A DNA stretch of 64,000 nucleotides, taken from NCBI GenBank assembly GCA_036874045.1, contig CM072339.1, forward strand, positions 3,107,501 through 3,171,500. The letters are read 5' to 3'. This DNA comes from Cymodocea nodosa. Taxonomy: Eukaryota; Streptophyta; Magnoliopsida; Alismatales; Cymodoceaceae. The notes beneath the pieces are model-generated. The model did not search any database and was not told the DNA's origin. It was given only the letters and a program-made list of their open reading frames with translations. This document shows positions 37,675 to 48,432 of this stretch, piece by piece (within the stretch, counting starts at the first letter, position 1; each line of letters starts with the position of its first letter). The position numbers were made by a program, and so were the translations under genes.

Positions 37675-38714
37675 ACTCATGGAAATTGTAAGACATAATC
37701 AAGATGTTCAACAGAACATGGAAGATCCGACTGAAAACCAAAATAACTAGGCACAGGCTAACAACAAAAGAAGAAGAATTCAACCTACATGATAGATGAT
37801 CACCATCTATATGCTTGTGAGTCTTCGTACTTATTAATTGATATAGAGAACAATCACACATAACTTGGGACATATAATGAAATGCTTAAGTAACAAGAAA
37901 AGGAATTGTAGTTTAAAGCAATGAATGAAGAAATTGTTTTTCTAAAATGAAATCAAGTTTTTTTAAAATGCAACTTTCTTTCTTTTTTTTCTATTTCTTT
38001 TTTTAAGTATATTTACACCTATTACTAAGTACTCACTCTTATAAGAACTTTGTAGTTAACTGTATTTGGATGAGAATAGAATCAAGATGGGTGACCATCT
38101 GAGAAGTTCTTATATAATACCTATGAGTAGTAATGCTGACTCTACTCAAACGTTGACAAGCTATAGGTGTGTGCACCTAAAAAGAAATCAAGTTTGAGAA
38201 TTATGTGATTTACTTGAAAATAAGAAGGCTATAGGATGTATTTAGGTCTATTGAGAAATACAAAGCTTAATTAGTTGTCAAATGAAAATGAAAATGAAAA
38301 TAAAGTGTAGAAATTGAAAAAGTTAATATATAGTTTGAGATAATCATCTAGACAATGGTATAAAAAAGTTCATGATGTAATCATAAAAATGAGATTTGTT
38401 TTAAACAAACTAGATAATTATATATATCTAAAAAAGTAGAAGTTCGTAATATTATCTTTGTATGTGGATGATATTTTACTTACTGGAAATAATATTAACT
38501 TATGTAATAATATAAAGAAAGAACTTAACTTACAATTTAAAATGAAATACATGGGTACAACATTATATGTCCTTGAAATTCAAATCTTAAGGGATTGAGA
38601 ATTGAGGATATTAAGTATGAGTCAAGAAAGATACATATAATTAGTACTTAAAAGGTTTGAAATGTAGAATTACTATCCCACTCCTATATCATATATGTAC
38701 AGGAAAAGATTTAT
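37675..38714 (+). pseudogene. Ty1/copia element 3: reverse transcriptase (decayed, 3'-truncated)
   Basis: After the gag insert the element continues with the linker around 37790-37960, then, past the 5S-like insertion, with RT traces. The clearest is at 38450-38598: LSLYVDDILLTGNNINLCNN, then LQFKMKYMGTTLYVLEIQIL, with an intact YVDD. Many stops are present. Sequence after about 38714 switches to a minus-strand LTR-like region, so RNase H and the 3' LTR are missing. Confidence 0.72.
37961..38183 (+). mobile_element. Short insertion containing 5S rRNA-like sequence, flanked by 12-bp duplications
   Basis: GAAATCAAGTTT occurs at 37949-37960 and again at 38184-38195 and is continuous in the copia reading, so it is a target duplication. 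The insert opens with a T/C-rich tract and, at about 38030-38130, resembles the 3' two thirds of plant 5S rRNA in plus sense, including GATGGGTGACC (the 5S C-box region) and 'gagaagttct'. A perfect 6-bp hairpin TAGGTG-TGTG-CACCTA lies near its right end. 5S-like sequence is known in Cassandra TRIM elements and in 5S-derived SINEs. The 12-bp duplication and A-rich minus-strand tail favour LINE-type retroposition. Confidence 0.65.
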
Positions 38715-40915
38715 TGTAGATTAAAGTTTCACTAGAGAGGAAGGTGAATAGTGAGTTTAAAAACAAATAATTCTTGATTTTAATTCACCTTTGATTTGAA
38801 TCAAAGTTAATCAATTTTATTTTATGTAGTTCTCAAAAACACACTAAAATAAATTTTCTATAGTGGAAAGAAAAGAACACAACAAATTTTATAGTAGTTT
38901 ACTCAAATGAGCTAATCCACTCCTCAAGACTTAAACCTTTGAGAGTTCTACTAACTTGGTATTTTTTAAGGCTAAATACCAACTCATACAAGAGTCACCA
39001 AACTCTTACACTAGTGTTTTATGGCTCAACACCCAACCACATTAGTGTTTTTTGGCTTCACACCCAACCACAGTACAAGATGCCACCTCATATACACATG
39101 CATAGGACATTGATCCTATGCAAAATAAGACACCAACCTTGTTCAAATGAGACATTAACCTCACCCTCTTCTCAAATCACTAAACTTAAGAAGACAACTC
39201 AACACAACCCAATGAGATAGGTTTTTCACAAAGAAAAACTTAATCCTAACAAGGTTCAACACATGAACATTTAATTTAGATTCCAATTCACATGAGAACA
39301 CAAGAAACAAACTTCATGTTCTCCTTAATGCAATGATTCAAACAAAATTGATCTACAATTCTTAATCATGCACTTTGATCCTATTGCAGAATGAACAAGT
39401 ATTGAATTCTTCAGATCTTCAATGAGTGTTCATTAATGTTGCTTGTCAATTATTCTGAATATTCTTTGTTATTGCACATTCTGTTTTTTTGTTTCACATT
39501 ATTCCTCATTCTTTTTGTTCTTGCCGTCAGATTGCATCTATTATTCTTAGAATCTAATTTTGGAATCTTCAATCACTCCATTAATTACGCTTTAGGGGAG
39601 GTTTGTGCCTCATTGGAATTCTTGGAAAGTAAAGAAAGTAAAGTGTGGAAATTTTTAATCGGTGTTTGTGCCAACTTGGAAACTTGAGAAAGTTAAAAAA
39701 CTTTCCCAAGTATAAAAGAAAAAAATTTTCATGATTTTAGAATCACCCTCTTCTGAAATCTCAAAAATTCAAGACAAAACCCTCGACCGACATCCACTGG
39801 AGATTGGCTAAGCTCGAGTGAGACGAAGGAGAAAGTTGCTCGATGAAGGGGACGATCGACTTTTTGAAATCTCAGAAATCTAGGACGAAGCCCTCACTCG
39901 ACATTCACTAGAGACTGCTCGAGCTCGACATTCGTTGTCTTTCTAAGCCCTCCCCTTCTGAATCGTGCATCAACCCCTTTTCTGAGCTTACGTCGTCATC
40001 GCTTCTATTGTCGTCACTTTCGTCGTTATCACTTCTATCGTCGTCGCTACTTCCATTGTCCTTGCTTCCATCGTTGTTACTTCCATCATCTTCACTTTCG
40101 TCGTCGTCACTTTCATCGTCACTCAAGCTCAACGAAGTTTTCGAAGCTAATCTATCATTAGAAAATGTAGACACACTTGCTCATTGAAACTTTCTAATTC
40201 ACAGGAATCTGAACTTTCCATTTTCTTTATTTTTGAACTTTTCAACATGCACAAACACCCCTTTAATATATGAGAATTGTTTTGTCTTTCTTTTCTTCAA
40301 ATCTCTTGCCTTAAGATAAATCTACGAAAAGGAAATCTACAACAAAATAACTTTTAGATTTTGAGTTATATTTAGTAGGTTAACACATTTATTTAATAAA
40401 CATTCGATAAGTAATATCAATAAGTTCTTAGAATATACCTTCTAATTCAATGAGATAATTTGTTAGATGTTTCGGTCACTTAAGTCTTTAAGTTCCTAGA
40501 TACTTCGGTGAATAGTTGGGATAAGTTATCGTCAAGTGTATGCATGTATAATAGTAAGAGTTAAAAGGTTTAGATTATCTAATAAATGTCTTCATTAACT
40601 CATCGAGTGATGATTGCTTAGGTAGGATATGCAAGTGACGTAGAACTTTAAGTTTATCATGTGTGGCATAACTCTTCGAGTTTTTAGTAGATAAGTCACC
40701 AACTTTTGTGGCTAGTTATCACATAACTCTATGGGTGTTCTTGTGACTTATTTAACTAAACTTCTATGTCTTAAGGGATTCCTAATTTGCCAATAGCAGC
40801 CAATTATACTAATGATTTTTCAAGAATATGCTAAACATGATTATCTTCTAAGTCTAAGGTTTTTCATCATCAAAACAATATCTAGGCATTGTGACTTGTA
40901 ATAATATTTCTAACA
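38715..40915 (-). mobile_element. LTR-like region of the minus-strand SIRE/Maximus-like copia element
   Basis: Lies on the 3' side of minus-strand copia coding sequence. In plus sense it opens near 'cactagagaggaaggtgaatagtg', the run typical of one end of plant SIRE-like LTRs, and it ends near 40915 before a 'tcatcaaaac' block. It contains a GC-richer leader-like part (39780-40170). Exact ends are uncertain: the partner LTR lies outside the window. Confidence 0.45.
39985..40135. repeat. Degenerate CGTCGTCACTT/ATCGTCGTC minisatellite
   Basis: Repeated 'cgtcgtcactttcgtcg' and 'tccatcg' units in plus sense. On the minus strand they read as an Asp/Ser/Glu-rich run. The translation is low complexity and lies within an LTR-like region, so it is treated as repeat DNA, not a gene. 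Confidence 0.6.
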
Positions 40916-43036
40916 ATCTTTTCTTTTTTAATGATGAAAAAACTAAATGAAAATCATATTCCCCTTAGACAAATGCTTCCCCTATAATCATTAAATTATA
41001 AAATCTAAACTATAAATATATTTCTCCCCCTTTTTGTCATGATCAAGTAAATAATAAAGTTGCATGGGGAAATAATCTAGAAACATAAACACAAAAGTAA
41101 TAAAGTAGTAAAAAGCTATAAAGTTGTATTGAATCATTTCATTTTGTTTTAAGTTGGTTACATAGAGAGATACACAATACAACTAGTATTTAAATAACCT
41201 TCAACACCCTATATTTACATAGGATCTATGACATAAATAATCAATTGTGGACATCTCCTAACTACTTGTCATCCAAGTAGCTAGATGAGATGCTAATATA
41301 TGGAAGTTCTTTAACTTTGTCACGATTAGAGGAGGCATCTTGCATAACCTGTTGAATATTTTCTTGAAACTTCACAACCAAAATTGGTAGCAAAAAGCAA
41401 AGTTCATGTTTGAGCCACTAGTGAGTAGTTCTTCTTGATACTGCTTCATTAATGCTCATATCATTTTTGAAAGAAGTACTAAACGAATATACATCAAAGG
41501 AGTTGTTGCTTATCTAAGTTTCTAGAAGTTTTCCACAAGAGCAAGACATCTTTAGGTTTGCATTCTAACAACCCACCCATCCAATTTATATAAGGATCAC
41601 TTACACCTTTTCCAACTTTGCATGTAATAGTTATAGGTACCATAGTAATGATTGATGTGACTCACAACTACCTCTAAGACCATTAATACTTGTAGGATAA
41701 AATATTGACTACATTTTTGCTTTAAATGATCTTCTGAGTAGACAGGGATTAGATGTTAGGTATTCAATAAAGTTCAATTTAAATAAGAAACTAACTATGT
41801 AGGGAAAGTGGCTTTGACTAGGGGAAGAGTATTTAAGCGATCATGAAGATAAATTATAAATCATTGAATATTTGGTAGGATTTGAGAAGAGTTTCCAAAA
41901 AGGATTCGACCAAAAAGAGAAGGTTATATGAGTAGACAATAGGATACTATATAATCTATTGAATATTTGAAAAAGATTTAGTGAAAAACATAAGAACGAA
42001 CCTAAAAGTGAGGATCGTAACAACTTCACAAGAGGGAGGCAAATTGTAAATCCAAATCGTTTAAAAACTTATGCACAAAAATAACATAATAAAAATCCTT
42101 TCCAAAATTTGTTCTATATTATGCATAGGATTTTTATACTTTTACAACATAATTCTTACACAACAAAAATCCTTTTATACAAGGTACAAAAAATAAATTA
42201 TTACAAACCTTTGCTTGTTTACAAAACTTGTAAAATAATAACTTATACCTTATGATCTTCAATCAAAATACTCATTTTTACCAAGCTCTCCTTCAAGAGT
42301 TGGAATCATTCCTTTAGATGCTTTGAATGATGTAAGCTCTCTCAAAAGTATTTTTCTAGACTTGAACATTAGGACACTCTGAACTGTAAGTACTAAATTG
42401 TATGTATCTATGGGATATCAATGAGAAGGATGTGTTCAAGTACAGCTCAAACCCTTTATTTATAGTTTCGAATTGAAAATACACATTCATCTACTTTTGA
42501 CATTTTTTCATGATCTCATATTTTTTTGAATTTTGAATCAGCCATGTTCCACATTTTCCTATTCCAGATTTGTCGAGAACAAACTTCTAAAGACTCATTG
42601 TGTTTGCCTAAGTTATCATCTTTGTCAAATAATTACACTTGTAAAAACTTGAACAATTATTTGATAACTTTTTACAAAACACGTGACATGCAATACTTAT
42701 AACATTAGTCACATGTAAAACTTAAACAATTATCTTAACTCTTAGATTTCTTTTAAAACACACATGGAAAACACATGAATGACTTAAGACATATAAAACA
42801 CATGTGAGTAAAACATAATTATATGAGTTTTTAATGATAACTCTTCAACTTTTTAAAATATTTAACCTTATAACTATACGACTTTGGCTAGACTTATACT
42901 TAGACTAACTTAAACCAATTTTCATACAAAACTAAAGCATTTATCATCAAAACTAAAATCCTATCTCTCCATTTTTGATGATGACAAAACCTAATGAATC
43001 TAACATATGAAAAAGTGATCTCCCCCTTTTTGTCAT
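40916..43036 (-). mobile_element. SIRE-like 3' non-coding sequence with two polypurine tracts
   Basis: TCTCCCCCTTTTTGTCAT occurs at 41023-41040 and again at 43019-43036. On the minus strand both read as AAAAAGGGGGAGA, the polypurine tract common in SIRE-like copia elements. Each is preceded, in plus sense, by a similar 'tcatcaaaac ... gatgaaaaaac/gatgacaaaac ... ctaaatgaa' block. Two tracts imply two 3' ends, that is a nested or tandem pair of related elements. No coding sequence is recognised. Confidence 0.45.
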
Positions 43037-44180
43037 TCAAACAAAAAAAACAAAAACCTATAAGAGATAAGACATCTAAAATGAAAAATATCTAAGTATA
43101 AAATCATGAAAATGACACATCATCGTTAAAACCTAAAAACATAGATAATCAAATCTGTTTATGATATAATAAGATATTCATGCATATAAACAGTAATTAC
43201 AATCAATCTATTATCAAATACAATTTAGAAATTACAATTAGTTTGGAAATTGCAATAAAGTTCAAAAATTATCACATATAACAGTAAATCTCTTGCTCTT
43301 CTGATAACATCTAATAGAGTTTCTAAAAGCTTTTAAGCTATCTCTGTACTAACTTTGTTAATTCTCTCAATAATCTTTAAATGTAGATTTGAAGATGCTT
43401 ATTATTTCTATTGTGGCTAATCGAATTGTTGTTGTTGTGCCTGTTGTGGCTAATCTTGCTATTATTGTTGTGCTTGTACCTATTTTGGAAGATCATTTTC
43501 CTAATACTTATATAGTTCCTTTACAGAAATTAATCGTGACTTAATTTTCTTTTATGGCTAGGGAGATAAATCTACTTGACTTGTCACAATTTTAAATATA
43601 ACATCACTATAAAACAGTTTACCCTATAAATTCAATAAGTGGTGAATGAAAATATCATACCAATTAATTTGAATATGATTTACAATAACAAAGGTAGTAT
43701 ATAGACAACATCTGTCAACTTTTACACCATAATTGAACTTTTGAAAGATAACTACATACAAGATCTTAATAATAAACATTGCTCAACCATTTAAGTCATT
43801 TAACATTGTAACTCACTATTGGTAGTTACACCTCTAGTAAGTTGATTAATTTCCCAATTTAATTGATATATCTATCCTCTTTTAGATATTTTAACCCCTT
43901 CATTCTTTAGTCCTAAGATTTGGAAAATCAAATCAAGAGTTAAGCTGACATCTATTTCTTTCACATTTGTAACATAAATAGCATTTAACACTGTCAAATT
44001 TCCATAAAAGCATTGATTATATTTGTGAGATTAGGATGACCAAGGTATTATGGAATCAATGATAACAACCATTGAAAAACAAACATTTCAAGAATATCAT
44101 TTATACCCTCAAACTTGATGGGTCTTGAATATAACATAGTGAAAGACTTGTAATTCATAAATTTTTCATAACAGGATATA
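43037..44180 (-). pseudogene. Possible SIRE env-like ORF remnant
   Basis: A minus-strand reading at about 44010-43800 gives FYGNLTVLNAIYVTNVKEID then VSLTLDLIFQILGLKNEGVK. This pattern (F-Y-x-N-L, a V-K-x-x-x-I-x-L-T stretch and an I-L-G-x-x-N-E-G end) is seen in the alpha-helical env-like ORF after pol in SIRE/Maximus elements. Frames are broken throughout. The assignment rests on weak pattern similarity plus the right position 3' of pol. Confidence 0.4.
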
Positions 44181-44183
44181 TCT

Positions 44184-45470
44184 CTAAATCATAAAAGTAT
44201 AGTCATTCAAATCATACTCTGAATTTGGAATTTTCCTATCTTCTTGTAGAGTTGGAAAAATCAACATCTTCAATATTTTCATTAATAGTAGTGGTATCTG
44301 TAGCAGTATCAGAATCATAACCATCACTAAAATCAATAGTGCCAAAATTTTCAATGTAAAATTCAGCAATTTCAACAACATTAATTTGTTCATCAAAATA
44401 TTCAATATTTGCAGAGACTGAAAATTGATCATTTTCAATAGTATTATGATATTCATGTTCTTCTTTTGCAATTGAAATGACTAGATAGACAAAACTAGAA
44501 TGTACCATCTGTCTCAGATTAACATTTAATTCAACCTTAGACAGCAGACTCAACCTAAGGTATGCCTTCAATTGAGATGAGAGTACTATGATATGTTACT
44601 TGCAAAATAGTATGTTGCCTTTCAAAAATATGCACTAAGTAAAAAACACAAAATGTAACATGTATAACCAAAAATATACAAACACGTGTAGGCAACAAAA
44701 AAATGAGCTATAGTTTGGATCTTAGTAATGCTAAAGAATTCATCACCAAATTCTATTCCATACTGATCTTCATTATTAAAAACATTTTCTTCATTTTCAA
44801 AAGCAATTTGTTGATTTTCAAAAACACTTGCATAACTAGTAGTATAACTAGGGAAATTTTCCATCATCTTAAATGAAGCATTATAAGTTAAGACCATATA
44901 ATACCTTAGTGTATAGGCTTATAACCCTAAGTATATGCAATCTGCTAATTTTCCTTCTAAAATATGTTCTCACGAAATATAGTTTTCTATTTCTAAGTGA
45001 TTCTTCTCTTAATCTCAAAATTTTTAATTCTCCTACAGTTAGCCTTATATTTTCAATTTTTCTCCTTTTTTAGCTATGTATCTACAGATTTTCTTCAGTG
45101 ATGGCTTTGGTTTTTCTCATATATGTCACCTGTAATAAGAACTTGTGGCTCAGATGGTCCTTCACCATATTTTCTTTCCTTTAAGAATCTTGAATATTGT
45201 TTTAAAGCATCAACCTCAAATATTTTTACTTAAAACAATTTTTCACCTTCACTACGTAAACCCATTTTCCATATTGCAATCCTTTGTTAATTCACATGTC
45301 GTTTGACTTCATCCAATACTTCCAAAGGAAAATGAAATCTCAAGTACAAATCTTGCAATTGAAAATTAGCTCTAGTAATCATTTTATCCCATTTCTTCCC
45401 ATAGTTCTTTACAGCTTCTACCTTTTTCACTAATCGGCAACTCATGGTGTTGTAACAAATTTAAAAAACT
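44184..45470 (-). pseudogene. Unrecognised decayed protein-coding remnants
   Basis: Reading right to left on the minus strand: 45460-45085 gives VEAVKNYGKKWDKMITRANF, LQDLYLRFHFPLEVLDEVKR, IAIWKMGLRSEGEKLF and LKQYSRFLKERKYGEGPSEP. The region 45073-44900 is open but basic. The frame 44622-44897 includes MMENFPSYTTSYASVFENQQ and an acidic Asn/Glu-rich run. The frame 44236-44571 has YLRLSLLSKVELNVNLRQMV then an Asp/Thr-rich tail. The codon-level conservation looks real, but I cannot name the family. Its place 3' of copia pol would suit a retroelement accessory ORF, and an integrated viral fragment is the alternative. No diagnostic motif for either was seen. Confidence 0.4.
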
Positions 45471-46559
45471 CTCTTCGCAATAGCAGGAAAGAGACGTAAA
45501 TGATCTACTTGAAAAGCAAGGGTATCAAAATATTATGCCCTAAGTGGTTAAATAAGATGAAAGTTTAGGCAGTAAAGCTTTTAAAAACTCATATACTTAA
45601 GATAATTATATGAATTTCTCAAATAGAAAAGCTAAAAATATCGAACACTAAACTTAACTGTACGAATTTTCTAATGGAACTATCAAAAAGACAATCAAGA
45701 AAAACTCAAATATTTATGATAACTATATGAATTTTCTAAAAGAGTTGTTTCTATAACTGATCGATAAACTTAAATAGTTATCTAAAATTTAATAGAAATG
45801 AGCATAAATTATAGAACTAAAAATGACAGATGCTATAACTTAAGAAAACTCTCCCACTACATTAAAGCACTGTAAAAAAAATGTAAGAAGATTAAACCAT
45901 GGCTAACTTTAAAGGATTATCAAGCCTAATATCTGGGATAATAAAGTATGCCAAATTAATAAAACTTAATACTTCTATTTTTTTTAATAAGCTAGTAAGA
46001 AATAGAAATTAAAGGTAGAAAACTTGAAATAATCTTGAACTTGTTTTCTCCTAAGTAAAAGTACATAAAGATATTCTTTTGGGCAGATTAAAAATTTCTT
46101 CAATAAATATCAAACTTAAAGAAAATAAGTACAATACTTTGTGTAAATAAAAGATAAAAACTAAAATCCATACAGTTTATAGTAGAATTATCTTAACACT
46201 TGTAAATCAATTAAACTTGAGTATATTGCCTTATTTATTTATTTAAGATTACCTTCCACAACACTATCTTTTTATGTTTCATATTATCTTTAAATATACA
46301 CTATCTATTTTAAGAGAAGAATCAATAAATTTATCTTTTTATGTGCTAATTGGTTAATGGTAAGTGAGAATGGACAAATCATTTTCTTTCTCTTTTTTTG
46401 TCTTTGAAATCATTAACCTTAATTACCCATATAATAAGTTTTCAGTCAACACATCACAAATTAGTTAGTTCAAGTGACTAGAATTCAAAATCTTCCAACA
46501 AACTTAATAACTTAAGTAATTTAAATTAAAATCTAAAAAAAAAATTAAATAGAAATAAT
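45471..46559. other. AT-rich non-coding sequence in the minus-strand retroelement zone
   Basis: Extremely AT-rich, without recognised motifs. It probably belongs to the untranslated 3' part of the minus-strand copia copies. Confidence 0.3.
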
Positions 46560-47540
46560 AACTAGAAAGGCAACCTTAATACTTAATCTCTTAAACAAGT
46601 TATCAAGACTTTTCCTTAATAAACTGAATATACTTTTATGTGTTTTTTAGTTAAGATCTTCGTAACAATGCACACATAAATATAAAAATATAGTTGACAC
46701 TCATATTCAAAATTAAGAAACTTTCCTTGAAAATTTACTTAAGGAAAACAAATTCAACTAATTCAAAAATTCAAGTCTATAATTCCAAATTTCAATACTA
46801 TAATATAGTAATTGTAAAAATAGATAATAAGAACTTTTCTTTTTCTAAACATAAGTAAAGTAGGTAAAAAAATTAAAAATAGACCATAGTTAAGATGAAA
46901 CATACTAAAATGGACTTTTTAACATCAAAAAATATACAGATGCTAAGATTTAATCTTAATTTGTAGAATTGATTTTCATCTAAAGGTTTTGTGAACAAAT
47001 CTGTAAGTTGTTTAGTGGTAGATACATGATTTAACTTATATTCCCTGTAATCATATTATCTCTTAAAAAATGATGTCGAACATTTATATGTTTAGTTCTA
47101 CTATGTAAAATAAGGTTTTTAGACAAATTAATTATTGAACTATCATTACAATAAATATGTGTAGAACTATAGGACATACTAAAATTATTTAGGATCTATT
47201 TCATTCAAAGAATGAGTACAACAGAGTACAACTACCACATATTCAACATCTATAATAGATAAGGCTGCATAATTTTGTTTTTTACTAAACCATTATACTA
47301 AAAAAATTTCTAATAATTGACAAGTATCACTAGTATTCTTTCTCTTAGATTTACAGCCTACAAAATCAACATCATTATATCCAACCAAATTTAATGAGCT
47401 ATTCTTAAAATAAAATAAACCAAAATTTGCAATTCCATGTAGATATCTAAATTTTTTTTTAATAACTATAAGATGTGATTCTTTAGGATTAAAATGATAT
47501 CTAACACAAAAAAACACTAAATATAATATCAGGTCTACTA
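46560..47540 (-). pseudogene. Minus-strand copia RNase H end, extra copy
   Basis: The frame 47293-47517 reads NPKESHLIVIKKKFRYLHGI, ANFGLFYFKNSSLNLVGYND, VDFVGCKSKRKNTSDTCQLL, the end of RT and start of copia RNase H. Further C-terminal RNase H sequence follows down to about 46950, including the stretch that matches the 'L-L-D-x-F-T-K-L' region near 46975. It is a diverged duplicate of 47551-48427, offset by about 985 bases. Confidence 0.7.
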
Positions 47541-47550
47541 ACTAAAACAA

Positions 47551-48432
47551 GAGGCAACTTCAAGACTTAATTTTTCTAATAGATTGTTAATAACTTTCCT
47601 TTAATAAACTGTACATATTGTCTATGTGTTTTTTAGCTAAAATTTTCAATAAAGGTATATACATAAGTAACAAAATATAGTTAGTACACATATTGAATCA
47701 ATTTGACTTTCTTTAAGTAAAATTTTCTAAATATTTCTTAAATAAATTGACTTCAATAAAAATCAAAATTTCATAAATTCTTAACTACCAATAAACATTA
47801 ATTTTAGAGTAGATATTTTGAGTTTTTCTAAATATATAAAGAAATTAAATTCTAAACTCTTTTTTAACAAACCAAAATATTATATAATGAACAAGACAAT
47901 TAAATATCAGATAACCTACAGATACCAAGTCCTAATCATAATTTTGAAAAAGTATTTTCATCTAAGAGTTTAGTGAAAAAATCGATTAATTGTTTTATGG
48001 TTGGAATAAAATTTAATGTTATATTTCCTTTTATCACATTATCCCTTAAAAAATAATGTCTAATTTCTATATGTTTAGATCATAAGTGTAAAACAAGATT
48101 TTTACACAAACTTATTGTAGAACTACTATCACAGAAAATCTTAGTTGGTTCATAGGTTAAGTTGAAATCTTTTAAAGTTTGTTTGATCCACAGGATTTGA
48201 GCACAATAAAGTGCAACATCTATATATTCAGCTTCCATTGTGGATAATGCTATATAATTTTGTTTTTTATTAAACTATGATACTAAGGAATTTCCTAATA
48301 ATTGACAAGTGCTACTAATATTTTTTCTTTCAGACTAACATCCTGCAAAATCAGCATCACTATAACCTATTAAATTTAAAGAACTATGTTTAAAGTAAAA
48401 GAATTTGAAATTGATGGTTTCTAATAGATATT
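47551..48432 (-). pseudogene. Minus-strand SIRE-like copia: RNase H C-terminal part (continues the RT at 60019)
   Basis: Minus-strand reading from 48432: FKFFYFKHSSLNLIGYSDAD, FAGC, KNISSTCQLLGNSLVS, NYIALSTMEAEYIDVALYCA, QILWIKQTLKDFNLTYEPTK, SKHIEIRHYFLRDNVIKGNI, QLIDFFTKLLDE. This is the copia RNase H order, with catalytic residues D-A-D and E-A-E-Y visible and a few stops. It joins in frame to the RT segment at 60019-60990 once the gypsy element is removed. Confidence 0.82.
48428..48432 (+). repeat. Target-site duplication of the gypsy element, left copy (ATATT)
   Basis: ATATT abuts the left LTR and is identical to 60014-60018. Copia sequence joined across one copy reads in frame (KKIFKYLLETINFKFFY on the minus strand). 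Confidence 0.93.

Noticed and set aside
39908-40174. 88-codon acidic protein on the minus strand
   Set aside because: Low-complexity Ser/Asp/Glu run produced by a minisatellite within an LTR-like region; no start context or conserved domain.
44184-45470. Endogenous pararetrovirus
   Set aside because: Considered because the proteins are unfamiliar, but no movement, coat, protease or RT motif of that group was recognised and the context is copia. Left as unidentified.
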